A stretch of 64,000 nucleotides of DNA, from positions 744,001-808,000 of the forward strand of contig JAQQWL010000002.1 in NCBI GenBank assembly GCA_038363925.1, given 5' to 3'. Made by a program: the position numbers and the translations under genes. Positions 45,384 through 58,454 of this stretch are shown one piece after another; the first letter of the stretch is position 1; each line of letters starts with the position of its first letter. The notes beneath the pieces were generated by a model that ran no database searches, had not been told where the DNA came from, and was given only the letters and a program-made list of their open reading frames with translations. Origin of the DNA: Apiospora phragmitis. Its lineage: Eukaryota; Ascomycota; Sordariomycetes; Amphisphaeriales; Apiosporaceae.

Positions 45384-47248
45384 ACGTGGTCTATTATTAA
45401 ATTAACTACTCTTTTTTCTAATTTATATAATCAAATTAGCCACTCTTTTTTCTAATTTATATAATTAAATTTTAATATGTAACACTTTATAATTTTAATA
45501 TCGATTTAATTAAAAAAATTCGTATCGTTTTAATAATTTAAGCGACGCGAGAAAGTTAAAATCGAATTAGTTAAAGAACTATTACGAAAGTGTACGACGT
45601 CCCCCGAGCTATTTTAAGCGATCGATTTCGCGAAACCGATCCTTAACACGAAATTTAATATTTATAATATAAATTACATCTAATTAATAAAAAAGGTGCT
45701 ACATAATTATATAATTAATTTAAATATCTAAAAAATACCTCTTAGTATTAATATTATAAGAGATATAGTTTACCTTTTTTTAAAGTCGCGCGGCGGCGAC
45801 CGCGTCGATAAATACTAGGTTAAACGTTTTATTAACCATAACCTAGATTTAATACTTAAATAAACCGTTAATATAACTATTAAAAGGTTTTTTATAAAGA
45901 TATTAATATATTCCCGGCTAATTCGCGCTAATCGCGAATATTAAAACTAAATACGATATTTTAAACGAAAATATATAAAGTTTTAATAAAACCGGGTTTA
46001 TAATAAGTAAAATCGAGTTAATATTTATTATAATACCCGCTGATTATAATAAAAAAGCGAAATTAATTTAATTTAATAGTCGAGAATAGTTAACGGCTAT
46101 TAAATATATTAATTTATAAAATTAATATAATTCGCCGTTTTTAATCGTTTAACGTTAATATTATTTCGTAAACTAATTCGCAAATTTAACCTACCGGGCG
46201 ATTAAGTAATTAAACCGACTTTTAACGGCTAAATTATTAACGAAACGAGCTTAAACTAGATTTAATATTTCGATAAATATATTAAAGAGCGGACGAAAAG
46301 TTTTTACTACCTTTTAATATTAAATAGTTACGAAAGCTATATTTCAGCCTAATTCGAAAAAACATTATAAATATAACGGCATTATTACGTTTAATATATT
46401 TTTTTAAGTATAAATTCTAAACCTTAAATATATTACTTTATTCGCTATTAAATCGTATTTATTTTAAAAAATTAAGCTATTTATTAAAGCGTTAATAAAT
46501 TATATTATAAAATAAAATAAAAATTTTTAAGGCCGCGTATTTTATTATTTTTATAAATAATAATACTAATCTTAAATTTAATAAATTTAGTTTAATGTTT
46601 TATTACTTAGATAAAATAATTAATAGAATAAATATACGTTTTTAAACGTTTATACTTAGCTCGTCGCGTTCGGGGACGGCTAGTATTTATAACCCTTAAA
46701 TATCGTCTAACCTTTAATAAACGACTAAATATTTTATATTTATTAAAAATAAAGTTTTTACTTATTAAAAAAGGTTTTCGATATTAGTTTTAAATATTAT
46801 AAACTAAATAATAAAAAGTATATATATAATAATATATAGAATAAGTTTTATAAAAGATTAGATACGTATTTTATAAAAAACTAGTCTAATACTTTTTAAA
46901 CGCCGGAGAGTTAAAAAATGGCGCTTTTAGCTTAAAAGAGCCTTTATTATATAGGAATTTTAAGAGCTATAAAATAAAAAGGTAAAAGGGAAGCGTTTAG
47001 CGATTAATAAATATAAAACGAGGGGTTTATAAAAGCGGAGAACGAGTAATATAAGTCGTTATAATATTTATAGCGAAATATGTTATAATACGTAAATATA
47101 TAAAAAGGATATAAAATTAAGTAACGAATCGAATAAAACTAATTTTAATTAAATTAAAACGTAAAGTATAATTTAATTTATATAAAAGTGGTAAAATATA
47201 AAAAAGTAGCCGACTTATTAATATAACCGACTTAGGAATAGACCACGT
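45384..47248 (+). mobile_element. pogo/Fot1-type transposon copy 4, full length
   Basis: 1,865 bp, ACGTGG to CCACGT with TA on both sides. Transposase fragments readable in the plus frame include KYDILNENI, NKTGF (normally N-F-D-E-T-G-F, second catalytic region) and YLLILNSYESYISA (normally L-I-L-D-G-H). A segment of the left end of about 40 bases is duplicated in tandem (45,405-45,475). Confidence 0.85.
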
Positions 47249-49111
47249 TAGTTAAAATTAAATATTAAATAATAGATTTTTAAAGTGTTTTAAAAATTAT
47301 TTTAATTTTAATAATAATTATAATTTAAATTTATTTTCTTTAGATTTATATTATTTTAGAAATCTAAAGCTTACTTTTAACGTTATAATTTTACTTTCTA
47401 CTTTTTTATATAATATAAAAGTTAGAAATATAAGTAGTTTAATATAAAATATTTAAAGTTAAAGTAAGTAATAACGTTATTTTATATAAATAATAATAGT
47501 CTTTTTAATAGTTTATTATATATTAAGTACTTTAAAAACTACTTTTTAATACTTTTCTTTTATTTCTCTTTATTTTATAACTTAATTAATTTATTTATAT
47601 TAATAATTTTCTAGCTCTTTAAAAGATTATTTATTTAATTAATTTTAGATTTAAATTAGTATAACTCTTAATTATAATAATATATAAATTTTAAAAAACT
47701 CCTTTTTATAAAAGCTATTATAATTAAAATTCAGAGATATTTTTATATTAAAATAGTTAAAATAAAAAATTAGACTTTATTAAATAAATAATCTTTTAAA
47801 AGATTAATATAAAGATTAATTAATTAATTAAGTAATTAAATAATAATATAAATAAATAAGGGAAAATAAATTTAATTTCTTTAATAAATTATAACGTTTT
47901 TATTTAAATAAATAGAATAAATCGAATAAATTATTTTTAAATTAATTATTATTTAATTTCTTAATATCGTTATTACTTTTATTATTTAAATAATTATAAT
48001 CTCGTATTAATAAATTAATTATATCCGATTTAATATCGGTATATCAAAATAAGAAACTATCATGTTTAAATTATAAAAAGTTTATTCGTAAATTTAAATT
48101 TATATTAAAAGTATACGGTTTATATTCTTTTATAATTACGTTATAAAATCGATATAAACTATATTTATTTAATATTAAAATTAAATTCGTATATTTTACA
48201 ACCTACTAAATAAGTTAGTTTAAATAACTTATATAATTTTAATATAAAATCGCGTTTAAAAATCATTTAAATTTTATATCGATTTTTAATAACGTCTTTA
48301 TTAAAAAAATCAATATAAATTTTATAAATAAAAAGTATAAAGATTCTAATTTAAAATATAATATTAAATTATTAAAAGAATTAACGTCTATAATATTAAA
48401 TAATAAACTATTCTTAATAATAACAAAAAAAGATGTATTATAAATAATATCGGATTAATATTTTATTACTATATTATTTCGCAGCTTTTCTTTTTATCGA
48501 AAAACTTATTCGATCGATTATTCATTTTTAATAATATATTAATATATATTTTAATAAAATTTAAAATTAAAAGATCTAACTTTATTTTTCTTTTCTAGTT
48601 TTTCTTTTTAAAGTTTAAACCATGCTTATGTAGCGTTCTTAGTAGTAGTATAATAAATTCGATAAATTAAAATTAATTTAATTTAAATCACATGTTTAAA
48701 TATTATTTTAAAAGAAATAAACATAAACTTATTTTATAAAAACGCTTTTTACTGTTTAAATTTTATTATATTTAATAATATAAATTAGAGAATTTTCGTT
48801 ATTAAATTTATAGTTTATACTAATATAAGCTTTCTTTTATTAATATAAAACTTATTAAAAAACTAAGCGTAAAATTAATATTTACGTTAATATTTTTATT
48901 ATTATTTCCGTAGTTATTTTTAGTTTCGATATTATCGTTATAAATATATTATTTTAATAAATATTTTAAAAGCTTATTAAAGGCTTTTATTTAATTAAAA
49001 TAGTTAAGTTATAATAAACGAAATAACTTTTAAACGATAACTTTTTTAATAATATAATTACGAATTATATTAAATACTTAAGATTTAGTAATAAAATAAT
49101 CGGTATTTTTT
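47249..49111. other. AT-rich, unidentified remnant
   Basis: 1.9 kb with no match to the other repeats. A small patch at about 48,610-48,650 keeps TpG and CpA. Possibly another decayed element, but no domain could be read. Confidence 0.45.
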
Positions 49112-49835
49112 AAACGTTATACCCTATTTCGCCGTAGATGTTATAACGTTTTTTACCGCTCGCCTTTCGCTTTAACTAACCGTTTATTCCGCCTTTATTA
49201 ATTACTAAACGCTTCTCTTTCACCTTTTCGTTTTATAGTTTTTAAGATTCTTATATAATAAGGGCTTTTTTAAACTAAACGCGCTATTTTTTAGTTTTCT
49301 AGCGTTTAAAAAGTATTAAATTAGTTATTTATAAAGTATATATTTAATTTTTAATAAAGTTATTTTAAAATCATTATATATATACTTTTCGTTATTTAAT
49401 TTTTAATACTTGAAAGTAGTATTAAAAAGCTTTTTAATAAATATAGTCTATATTTTTAATAAAAATAAAGTATATAACTATTTATTAATAATTAAATAAC
49501 GTTTTAAAAGTTATAAGTATTAGTTATTCTTAAGCGTAACGAGTTAAATATAAACCTTTAAAAACGTTTATTTAATTTATTAATTATTATATTTAAATAA
49601 TAAAGTATTAAACTAAATATATTAAATTTAAACTTAATATTAATTTTTATAAAAATAATAAAATACGCGGTCTTATGAATAATAAAGAATTTTAACTTTA
49701 TAATCAAGTTTATTAACGTTTTAATAAATTGTTCGATTTTCTTTTAAAATAAATACGCTCTAATAATTAATAAAGCGTTATATTTAAAGGTTAAAATAAG
49801 TAAGAAAAATAAATTAGTATATTAAGCGTAATAGT
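49112..49835 (-). mobile_element. pogo/Fot1-type transposon fragment 5 (3' half)
   Basis: Matches the transposase C-terminal and zinc-knuckle half of the other minus-strand copies (for example 'CGCCGTAGATGTTATAACG'), without terminal repeat. Truncated on both sides. Confidence 0.7.
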
Positions 49836-50696
49836 TTTTTAAAAAAAGAGTTAAATATTTTAAAGGTTAATTACTTCCTTTATTTAAACCTTTAGTATTA
49901 ATTAAATTATTAAGTAACTTCTTTTAAATAAAACTTATTTTAAAGGATTTCGATTAATTTATTTATATTAAGAGCTTATTAACGTTAAATATATAAGCTT
50001 TAGCGTTATATTTTAAAAAAGTAAAATTTTTAAATAATACTTAGTTTAATAATTATTATAATAATAAAAGCAGGGAAAGTTTATTTCTAAAGATTATTAC
50101 TTTTTTAAATCGATTAAAATAATCTTTAATTAATAGAGAGCTTATTTTAATTAACAATATTAAGCTTTATAAAGGTTTCTTAAACTTTTTAAATTATTTA
50201 TATATATATTTTAATATTAAAGTTAAAATTAATTAAATTATTATAATATTAATAAGTAATTATAAAAGTAATACGATTAATAAATAAATTATAATAATCT
50301 TTCTTTTATTTGAAAGAAAAAAAAGGACTTTATTTATTATTAAGTAAATAAAATTTAATTAAGAATTTTAATAATAGTAATAAAAATTATTTATAAACTA
50401 TTATAGTTTTTTACTTTATTTAAAATTAATATAATTTAAATATTATATATATATTTATATATATACTTTTTTATTATATTAATATTAATATATTTTATTA
50501 AATAGAAAATTTAATTATAATATTTTATATTTAGTAATATATTATTTTATATATTTATACAGTTTAAAACTTATAAAAGTTTTATTTTATAAAACGTTAT
50601 AATAAATATTTACATAGTTTATTATTAAATAATTAATATTATTAAATAGTTTACTTTTATTATATTTTTATGCTTTAATATAAAATAATTTAATTA
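49836..50696. other. AT-rich, unidentified
   Basis: About 0.9 kb between two pogo fragments. No motif readable. Confidence 0.45.
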
Positions 50697-51225
50697 TAAC
50701 GTTTTAAATAAATTAAAATTATTTATTATTTCGTTTTATTCCTTACTCGATTTTATATACTTTTTATATATTCGCGTACTATAACTTATTTCGCCGTAAA
50801 TATCGTAACGTTTTTTACCGCTCGCCTTTTATTTTAACGAACCCTTATTTTCGCCTTTATTACTTATTAAACGCTTCTTTTTTTCTTTTTTATCTTATTT
50901 TTTCAAAACGATTTAGCAATAAGGGCTTTTTAGAAATAATCTTGCGAGTTTTTAATTCTTCGCCGCTTTAAAAAAGCTAGATTAGCCCCTTTTAAAACAC
51001 GTTTCCGATTATATATAAAAGTTATTTTATAAGCTATTTCATTTATACCTTTAATTATTTAATTTATAATATTTAAAATTATCTTTAAATCCTTTTCTAA
51101 TAAATAAAGACTTTATTTTTAAATAGAAAAATTTAACCGCTTATTAAAGGTTAAATAACGTTTAAAGGTTATAAGTATTAATTATTATCGAACGAAACGA
51201 GTTGAGTATAAACGTTTAATAATAA
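50697..51225 (-). mobile_element. pogo/Fot1-type transposon fragment 6 (3' part)
   Basis: Minus-strand fragment carrying the zinc-knuckle region and part of the C-terminal half. No terminal repeat and truncated on the other side. Lies close to fragment 7 in the same orientation. Confidence 0.65.
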
Positions 51226-51423
51226 TTTTTAATAAAAAACTTAAAAATAAATTCAATTTTAATAAAAGTTATTATTTTAACTTTATAATTATAGTTACTT
51301 TTATTTATATAAAAAATTATTATACGATTATAATATACTTTTTTTAATAAGCGTTCTATTTTATATTTATTATAATAAAATAATAAAAAGTTTAATTATT
51401 TTAAAACGTAATTAAACTATATA

Positions 51424-51530
51424 ATGTAGTTTATTATTAAGCTTATTATATTATTAAATCGGCCACTTTTTTTTATATCTTATTACTTTAATATAAATTA
51501 AATTAATTTTAAACGATACTTTATTTTTAT
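51424..51530 (-). mobile_element. pogo/Fot1-type transposon end, fragment 7
   Basis: Terminal repeat ATGTAGTTTATTATTAAG preceded by TA, then about 80 bases matching the 3' end of copies 1 and 3, after which homology stops. Confidence 0.65.
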
Positions 51531-52556
51531 TATTATAAAAGTTATTAATTTTAATATACGACTTTTTTTATTTTAAGTTTTTTTTATAATAATAATAATT
51601 AAATAATATTTTAATAATAAGTTTAAACTAATTAACTTATAATAATATTAATATTATATAATATTTTTTAAATATCGGCGAAATTTATATTAATTTTAAA
51701 TAAGCTATAAATAAAGTTATTATTTAATACTTTTAAATCTTTTATTTAGTTTTATAAATCGTATTTATAAAAAGAGTTTTTAATAATTAAAAAGCGAATA
51801 ACTTATTAATTATTAATAAATTCGTTAATTAAACCTTTAAATACTTAAAACTCTAAAAAATAGATATATAAAATAATTAACTTATCTTTTAATTTATTTA
51901 AATTAATATCGGCTCGTTTTACGAAAATATAAAAATCTTTAATTTATATAATATAATCGATTAATAAAAAAAGTAGTGTTTTATTTTTTTAAATAACTCT
52001 CTTAAATCATAATATATATTTTTAACTTTAACGAAAATTTAAATGCTATTTTTATTAAGCTATTTAATTTTACTTATATTAACTTATAAAATAAAAGCGG
52101 ATACGAAAAATATTATTCTTTAAATATAAAAATTAAAGTAAAAATTGAAGTTATTAAAGTTTTTAATTATCTTTTATTAATAATTCATACCGTTTTAAAA
52201 GCTCTTTAAATTAATAATAATCGATAAAACTTTCTTTTTATTATTAAAAATATTAATAATATTAATATTTTTATTTTCAAATATACTTTTAAACTTAATT
52301 TATTCGAGGTTTTATTATAATATAACGGCTTTAAAAAGATCGTTTTTAATAAATTAATAGATTTATATTTAAAGGCTTATTTCTTACTTTTAAATTAAGT
52401 TTAATAATTTTTATTAAAATATATTTATTTTTTAGTTTTAATTAAATTAACTTTAGTTATAATAGTATAATTAATTATTACTTAATTATAATAAATTCTT
52501 TAATAATTAAAGTATTTATAATATGAATTAAAATAATAATAATTACTTTATAAATA
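51531..52556. other. AT-rich, unidentified
   Basis: About 1 kb, no recognisable element or motif. Confidence 0.45.
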
Positions 52557-54175
52557 ACGTGGTTTATTATTAAATAAATTATATTACTTTTTAAACCACA
52601 TTTTAATTTTCTTATATATTTAAAATTTAATACTTATTAAGTTTATAACTATAATACTTATTTAATTTAAAAACATTTTAATTATTTAAGTAACGTGAGC
52701 TTTTATAAATTTATTAAGCGAAAAAGTTATTATAAAAAAGTATAATATATTTTATTTCATTTTATATTATTAACTTAATAATTAAACTTTATTATAAAAA
52801 ATTTAATATTTATAATATAAATTAATTATAATTAAAAAGAGGTACTTTATAATTATATAATTAATTTAAATACTTAAAACATATATTTAAATATAATTAA
52901 TATAAAAGATGTAGCTAATTTCTTTATAATATTACGCGGCGGCGAACGCATTACTAAGTATTAAGTTAAGCGTTTTATTAATCGTAACTTAAGCTTTAAA
53001 GCTTAAATAAATTATTAATATAATTATTAAAATACTTTTTATAAAAATTTAATTATTATTTTTAACTAGTTTAAATTAATTATAAATATTAGATATATTT
53101 ATTTATATACTCTATATAGTCCGTCATTTTTAGTTATTTAAAATTAATACTACTTTATAAACTAGTTTTATTAATATAACTTATTAAGTAATTAAGTAAT
53201 TAATTCGATAACTAAACTAATTTAAATTAAATTCTATATTTTAATAAATATATTAAAACGCGGGTGAGAAATCTTTATTACTAATTAATTTTAAATAGTT
53301 ACGATACCTATATTTCGGCTAAACTTAAAAATATTATAAAAATAACTATATTATTACGCTTAATATACCTGTTTACTTTTTTTTTACTTATCTTAGCTTT
53401 TAAATATAATATTTTATTTTTTATTTATTATTAAAACGTTAATAAATTATATTATAAATGTCGAGTCTTTTATCGCTTTTAAAAATATCGAATTTTTTTA
53501 TAGAAACTAATATTAAATCTAATTTTAATATATTTCGTTTTATGTTTTACTACTTAAATAAAATAATTAATAAATTATATATATACTTTTAAACGTTTAT
53601 ACTTAACTCGTAGCGTTTAAAAACGGCTAATATATATAACTTTTAAGCGTTATTTAATTTTTAATAAATAATTAAATACTTTATTTTTATTAAAAAAAAC
53701 TTATCGATATTAATTTAAAAATATTATAGATTTAATAATTAAAGAAATATATATAGTAATATATAAAATAAATTTTTTAAAAATTTTTATTTATACTTTA
53801 TAAAAAGCTAATTTAATAGTTTTTAAGTATTAAATAACTAATAAACTACGCGTTTATTTAAAAAAGCCTTATTTATATTAATATTTTAAAAATTATAATA
53901 TAAAAAAGTAAAAAAGAAGCGTTTAATAATTAATAAAGGCTGAATAAAGAGTTCGTTAAAGTAGAGGGTAACTAATAAAAGGCGTTATAATATTTACGGC
54001 GAAATAAATTATAATATATAAATATATAAAAAGGATATAAAATTAAGTAATAAATTAAATAAAGAGTAATTTTAATTAATTTAAAGTGTTAAGGGTAAAT
54101 TAATTTATATTAAAGTAATGAGTTATAAAAAAAGTGGCCGACTTAATAATATAAGCGACTTAATTAAAACTATAT
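52557..54175 (+). mobile_element. pogo/Fot1-type transposon copy 8, with internal deletions
   Basis: 1,619 bp between ACGTGG (52557) and a mutated CTATAT (to 54175), flanked by TA. It is shorter than the 1.85 kb copies because parts of the transposase N-terminal half are missing. Contains the conserved GCGGCGGCGA patch (the R-G-G-D-R region). Confidence 0.78.
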
Positions 54176-55584
54176 TATAATAAAATCTTTTAATAAATTT
54201 TTTTAAATAATATCGAGTATAATAATAATATAAAAAAGGTAATAAAAAATCTCGGTACTAAAAAATAACAAAAGTATAAAGGCTAATATATTAATAATTA
54301 AAGGGCTTAAAAAAAGCTTTTTAAAAGGTTTTATTTTCTCTTTAAATATAAATTTTATAATAATAATAATAATAGTAATATTTTATTAAATAACCATTAA
54401 ATTATAAGCTTTTAATATTTTTATAAAACTTAAGATATCTTTAGTACCTTATAAATAAGCTATATTTACTTAATTTTTATAAGCTTCTTTTAATAATTTC
54501 GATATTATTAAGGTTTTTTAAAGATAAACTATATAATATAATAACGTAGTAAGCTTTAATTAATTTATTATAATATTATTAAATAGTTTAAAAGTATTAA
54601 ATTCGCTTTTATTAATTTTAGCTTTCTTTTTATTTACTTTTATTTTATTATAAACTCATTTTATTTAAAATATTATATATAATATAATTTTATTAATTAT
54701 TAATTATATAATTACTTATAACCGACGTTTTAATTATTATATAATAGAATAATTTATTTATGATTTTAAATTAATTAATTTTATTATCGCTTATTTATAA
54801 AATAGATAAAACTATTTTATATTATATTAAACTCGATATTATATTATATTAAACTCGATATTATATTTATTATAACGAGTAATAGTCTAAGTAATAAAGT
54901 TTAATTAGTTAAATTTAACTTATTAAATTAAAAAAATAATCTTTATAATTTAAAGGTATAATTTAATTTAAACCTTTTATAATATTATTATATATTAATT
55001 ATTATTATTAAGACTTGAAAATTAATATAAGCGTTTATAATATTTTAAGCTTTAATTAAAGTTTTAATATATTATAACTATAATAATAATATTTTAAATT
55101 ATATATTATATATAATATAGTATTAGTTTTATATTAAAACTTTTAAAATAAGCTTAATATAATAATATTTTTAAACTTTATAACAGTTATAAAAGCTATA
55201 AAATAAAGCTTTATTTATAATTATAAATACTGTTTAAATTATTATAATATTTATAAAACTCGTTAATATATATATATTATTAATTCAGTAATAACTATTA
55301 TAAATTAACTATATAATTTATTTTTAATTTCTATTAAATCTTTTAATAATTAAGTATAATATATAAGCGTTTAATATAATACGTAAAGTTTATTAAAAAC
55401 CTTTTTTTATATATTTTATTAAACATTATTACTAATGTTATATAATTTATTTAATTTTTAAAATTTTTAAATTTTTAATATAATAAAACCGAATTATAAC
55501 GGTTTTAAGAAAAAGATAAAAAAAAAAAAAAGTACGTTATTATTAAAATAATAACTTTTATTTTAATATAGTTTATATTTAATC
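54176..55584. other. AT-rich, unidentified
   Basis: 1.4 kb. Holds a tandem duplication of about 22 bases near 54,825-54,865 (ACTCGATATTATATT units). No element recognised. Confidence 0.45.
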
Positions 55585-55706
55585 ATTTTTATAAAGAAGT
55601 ACGTTACTTTTACCGCACGTCTAGATACTCTTTCGTATTATTAACTTAAACCTTAGTACGTTTTACTAAGTTTCTATTAGAACCTAGATAGCGTTCGTTA
55701 TATTAA
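55585..55706 (+). repeat. Gypsy LTR end fragment, inverted relative to 25.5 kb
   Basis: The reverse complement matches the outer 110 bases of the LTR at 25523 (AACGAACGCTATCTAGGTT and the ATTAATAATACGA block). The rest of an LTR or element is not visible on either side. The right edge is set 55 bases before pogo copy 9. Confidence 0.65.
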
Positions 55707-55761
55707 AGCCGCGTATTTTATTATTTTTATAAAAAATAATATTAAATCTAAATTTATCGTA

Positions 55762-57659
55762 ACGTGGTTTACTACTAAGTCGGCCACTCTTTTTTCCGAC
55801 CTACGTAACTAAATTTTAATACGTAATACTTTTATAACTATAATACTTATTTAATCGAAAAAAGATCGTATCGTTTTAATAATTTAAGCGGCGCGAGAAG
55901 GTTCGAATCGAATTAATTAAAAAGCTACTGCAAAAGTGTACAATTGTTTTCGAACTATTTCAGCCGACCGATTCCGTGGTACCGAACTTTAACGCGAAAT
56001 CCGATATTTATAATATAGATTAAATATAGGAAAAAATAAAGTGTTTCGTAATTATATAATTAATTTAAATATTCGAAGGATATTTTTTAATATTAATATT
56101 ATAAAAGATATAGTTAATTTCTTTTTAGAGTTACGCGGCGGCGACCGCGTCGATAGGATTATTAGAAGGCTTTTTATAGAAATATAGGTATTATTTCTAG
56201 TTAGTTCGCGTTCGTTATAAATATTAAAACTAAATACGATATTTTAAATAAAGATTTATAGAATTTTAATAAAACCGGCTTTATATTAGGTATAATTGGG
56301 TTAATATTTATTATAATACGCGACGATTATTATAAAAAAGCGAAGTCGGTTTAATTTAATAATCGAGAATAATTAATAATTATTAAATATATTAATTCGT
56401 AAAGTTAATATGTTCCGCTTTTTTTAATTATTTAAGGCTAATTTTTCTTCGTAAACTAGTTTTAAGAATACCACTTACTACGTAAGTAAGTAATTAAACC
56501 GACTTTTAACGGCTAGATCGATAACGAAACGGGCTTAAATTAGATAAAGTATTTCGATAAGTATATTAAAGCGCGGACGAAGGGCCTTTATTACTTAGCG
56601 ATTAAATGACTAAACCGATTTTTAATAATTAAATTAATAACGAAATAAGCTTAAACTAGGCTTAATATTTGGATAAATATAATAAAACGCGGACGAAGGG
56701 CTTTAATTAATTTTTAATTTTAAACGGTTATAAAAGCTATATATCGGCCGAATTTAAAAATTTTTATAAAAATAACGGTATTATTACGCTTAATATACCT
56801 CTTTACTTTTTTTTATTTATTTTAACCTTTAGATATAGTATTATATTCGCCGTTAAAACGTATTTATTTCAAAGAAATCGAGTTATTTATTAAAGTATTA
56901 ATAAATTATATTATATAGTTAAAGTTTTTTATTAATTTTAAAGCCGCGTATTTTATTATTTTTATAAAAAATAATATTAAATTTAAATTTAGCGTATTTA
57001 GTTTAATACTTTATTACTTAAATGAAATAATTAATAAGTTAAATATACGTTTTTAAACGTTTATATCTAGCTCGTCGCGTTTAGGGAGGGCTAGTATTTA
57101 TAACCCTTAAATACCGTCTAACCCTTAATAAATGACTAAATATTTTATTTTTATTAAAGATAAGGTTTTTACTTATTAAAAAAGCTTCTCAATATTAATA
57201 TCAAATATTATAAACTAAATACTAAAAAGTATTTATATAATAATATATAAAATAACTTTTATAAAGGATTAGATACGTACTTTATAAGAGGTTAATTTAA
57301 TACTTTTTAATCGCCGGAAAACTTAAAAATCGCGCGTCCAGCTTAGAAGGGCCCTTATTATATAGGAATCTTAAAAGCTATAGAGCGAGAAGGTAAAAGG
57401 GAAGCGTTTAATAATTAATGAATGCGGAACGGGGGGTCCGTCGAAGTGAAGGGCGACCGGTAAAAAACGCTATGATATCTGCGGCGAGATAGGTTATAAT
57501 ACGCGAATATGTGAAAAAGATATAAAATTAAGTAGCGAATTAGATAAATAGTAATTTTAATTAATTTAAAGCGTTAAGGTTAAATTAATTATATAAACGT
57601 AGTGAAATATAAAAAAGTGGTCGACTTTGTGATATAGCTAACTTAATAGTAAACTACAT
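55762..57659 (+). mobile_element. pogo/Fot1-type transposon copy 9, best preserved
   Basis: 1,898 bp between ACGTGG and CTACAT, flanked by TA. The plus frames give LELRGGDRVD (normally before the G-K-x-W-V helix-turn-helix end), YFIIFIKNN near the normally G-F-R-x-x-G-L-V-P region, and near the end GKKRYDICGEIGYNTRICEK, a CCHC-like zinc knuckle with His changed to Tyr. A segment of about 115 bases is duplicated in tandem (about 56,470-56,600 and 56,600-56,715). This copy is longer than the rest because of that duplication. Confidence 0.85.
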
Positions 57660-57661
57660 TA

Positions 57662-58310
57662 TTTAGTTTAATATCTTATTACTTAGACGAAATAATTAAT
57701 AAGCTAAATATGCGTCTTCGGACGCTTATACCTAGCCCGTTACGTTTAGGGACGGCTAGTACTTATAACCCCTAAACGTTGTTTAATTTTTAATAAATAA
57801 TTAAACACTTTATTTTTATTAAAAATAAAGTCTTTACTTATTAAAAAAAGCTCTTTAATATTAAGTTTAAATATTATAAATTAAATAATAAGAATTTTAT
57901 ATATAATAATATATAAAATAATTTTTATAAAAGATTAAATTTATACTTTATAAAAAACTAATTTAGTACTTTTTAAGTATTAAAGAATTAAAAAATCGCG
58001 CGTTTAATTTAAAGGAGCCCTTATTATATACGAATCTTAAAAATAATAAAACGAAAAAATAAAATGGAAACGTTTAGCGATTAATAAATACAGAACGGGG
58101 GGTTCGTCGAAACGGAGGGCGACCGGTAAAAGGCGTTATAATATCTATAGCGAAACAAGTTATAATACGCGAACATATAAAAAAGATATGAAATTAAATA
58201 ACGAATCGAATAAAAAGTAATTTTAATTAATTTAAAACATTAAGGTTAAATTAATCTATTTAAAAATAATAACATATAGAAAAAGTGGCCGATTTAATAA
58301 TAAACCACGT
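57662..58310 (+). mobile_element. pogo/Fot1-type transposon fragment 10, abutting copy 9
   Basis: Matches the last 650 bases of copy 9 from TTTAGTTTAATATCTTATTA to CCACGT (58310) followed by TA. It starts directly after copy 9, so the two form a head-to-tail pair with the second member 5' truncated. Confidence 0.78.
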
Positions 58311-58454
58311 TAATTATTAGTTTTTTAATTATTATTAACTAACTTAAAAACGTTAACTTACGAGGTAAGTTTTAATATTAAACCTTATACGCGCTTTAAG
58401 GTATTATAAAGCCGTATTAAAAATGTAATTAATTATATAATTAAACTAAACTAT

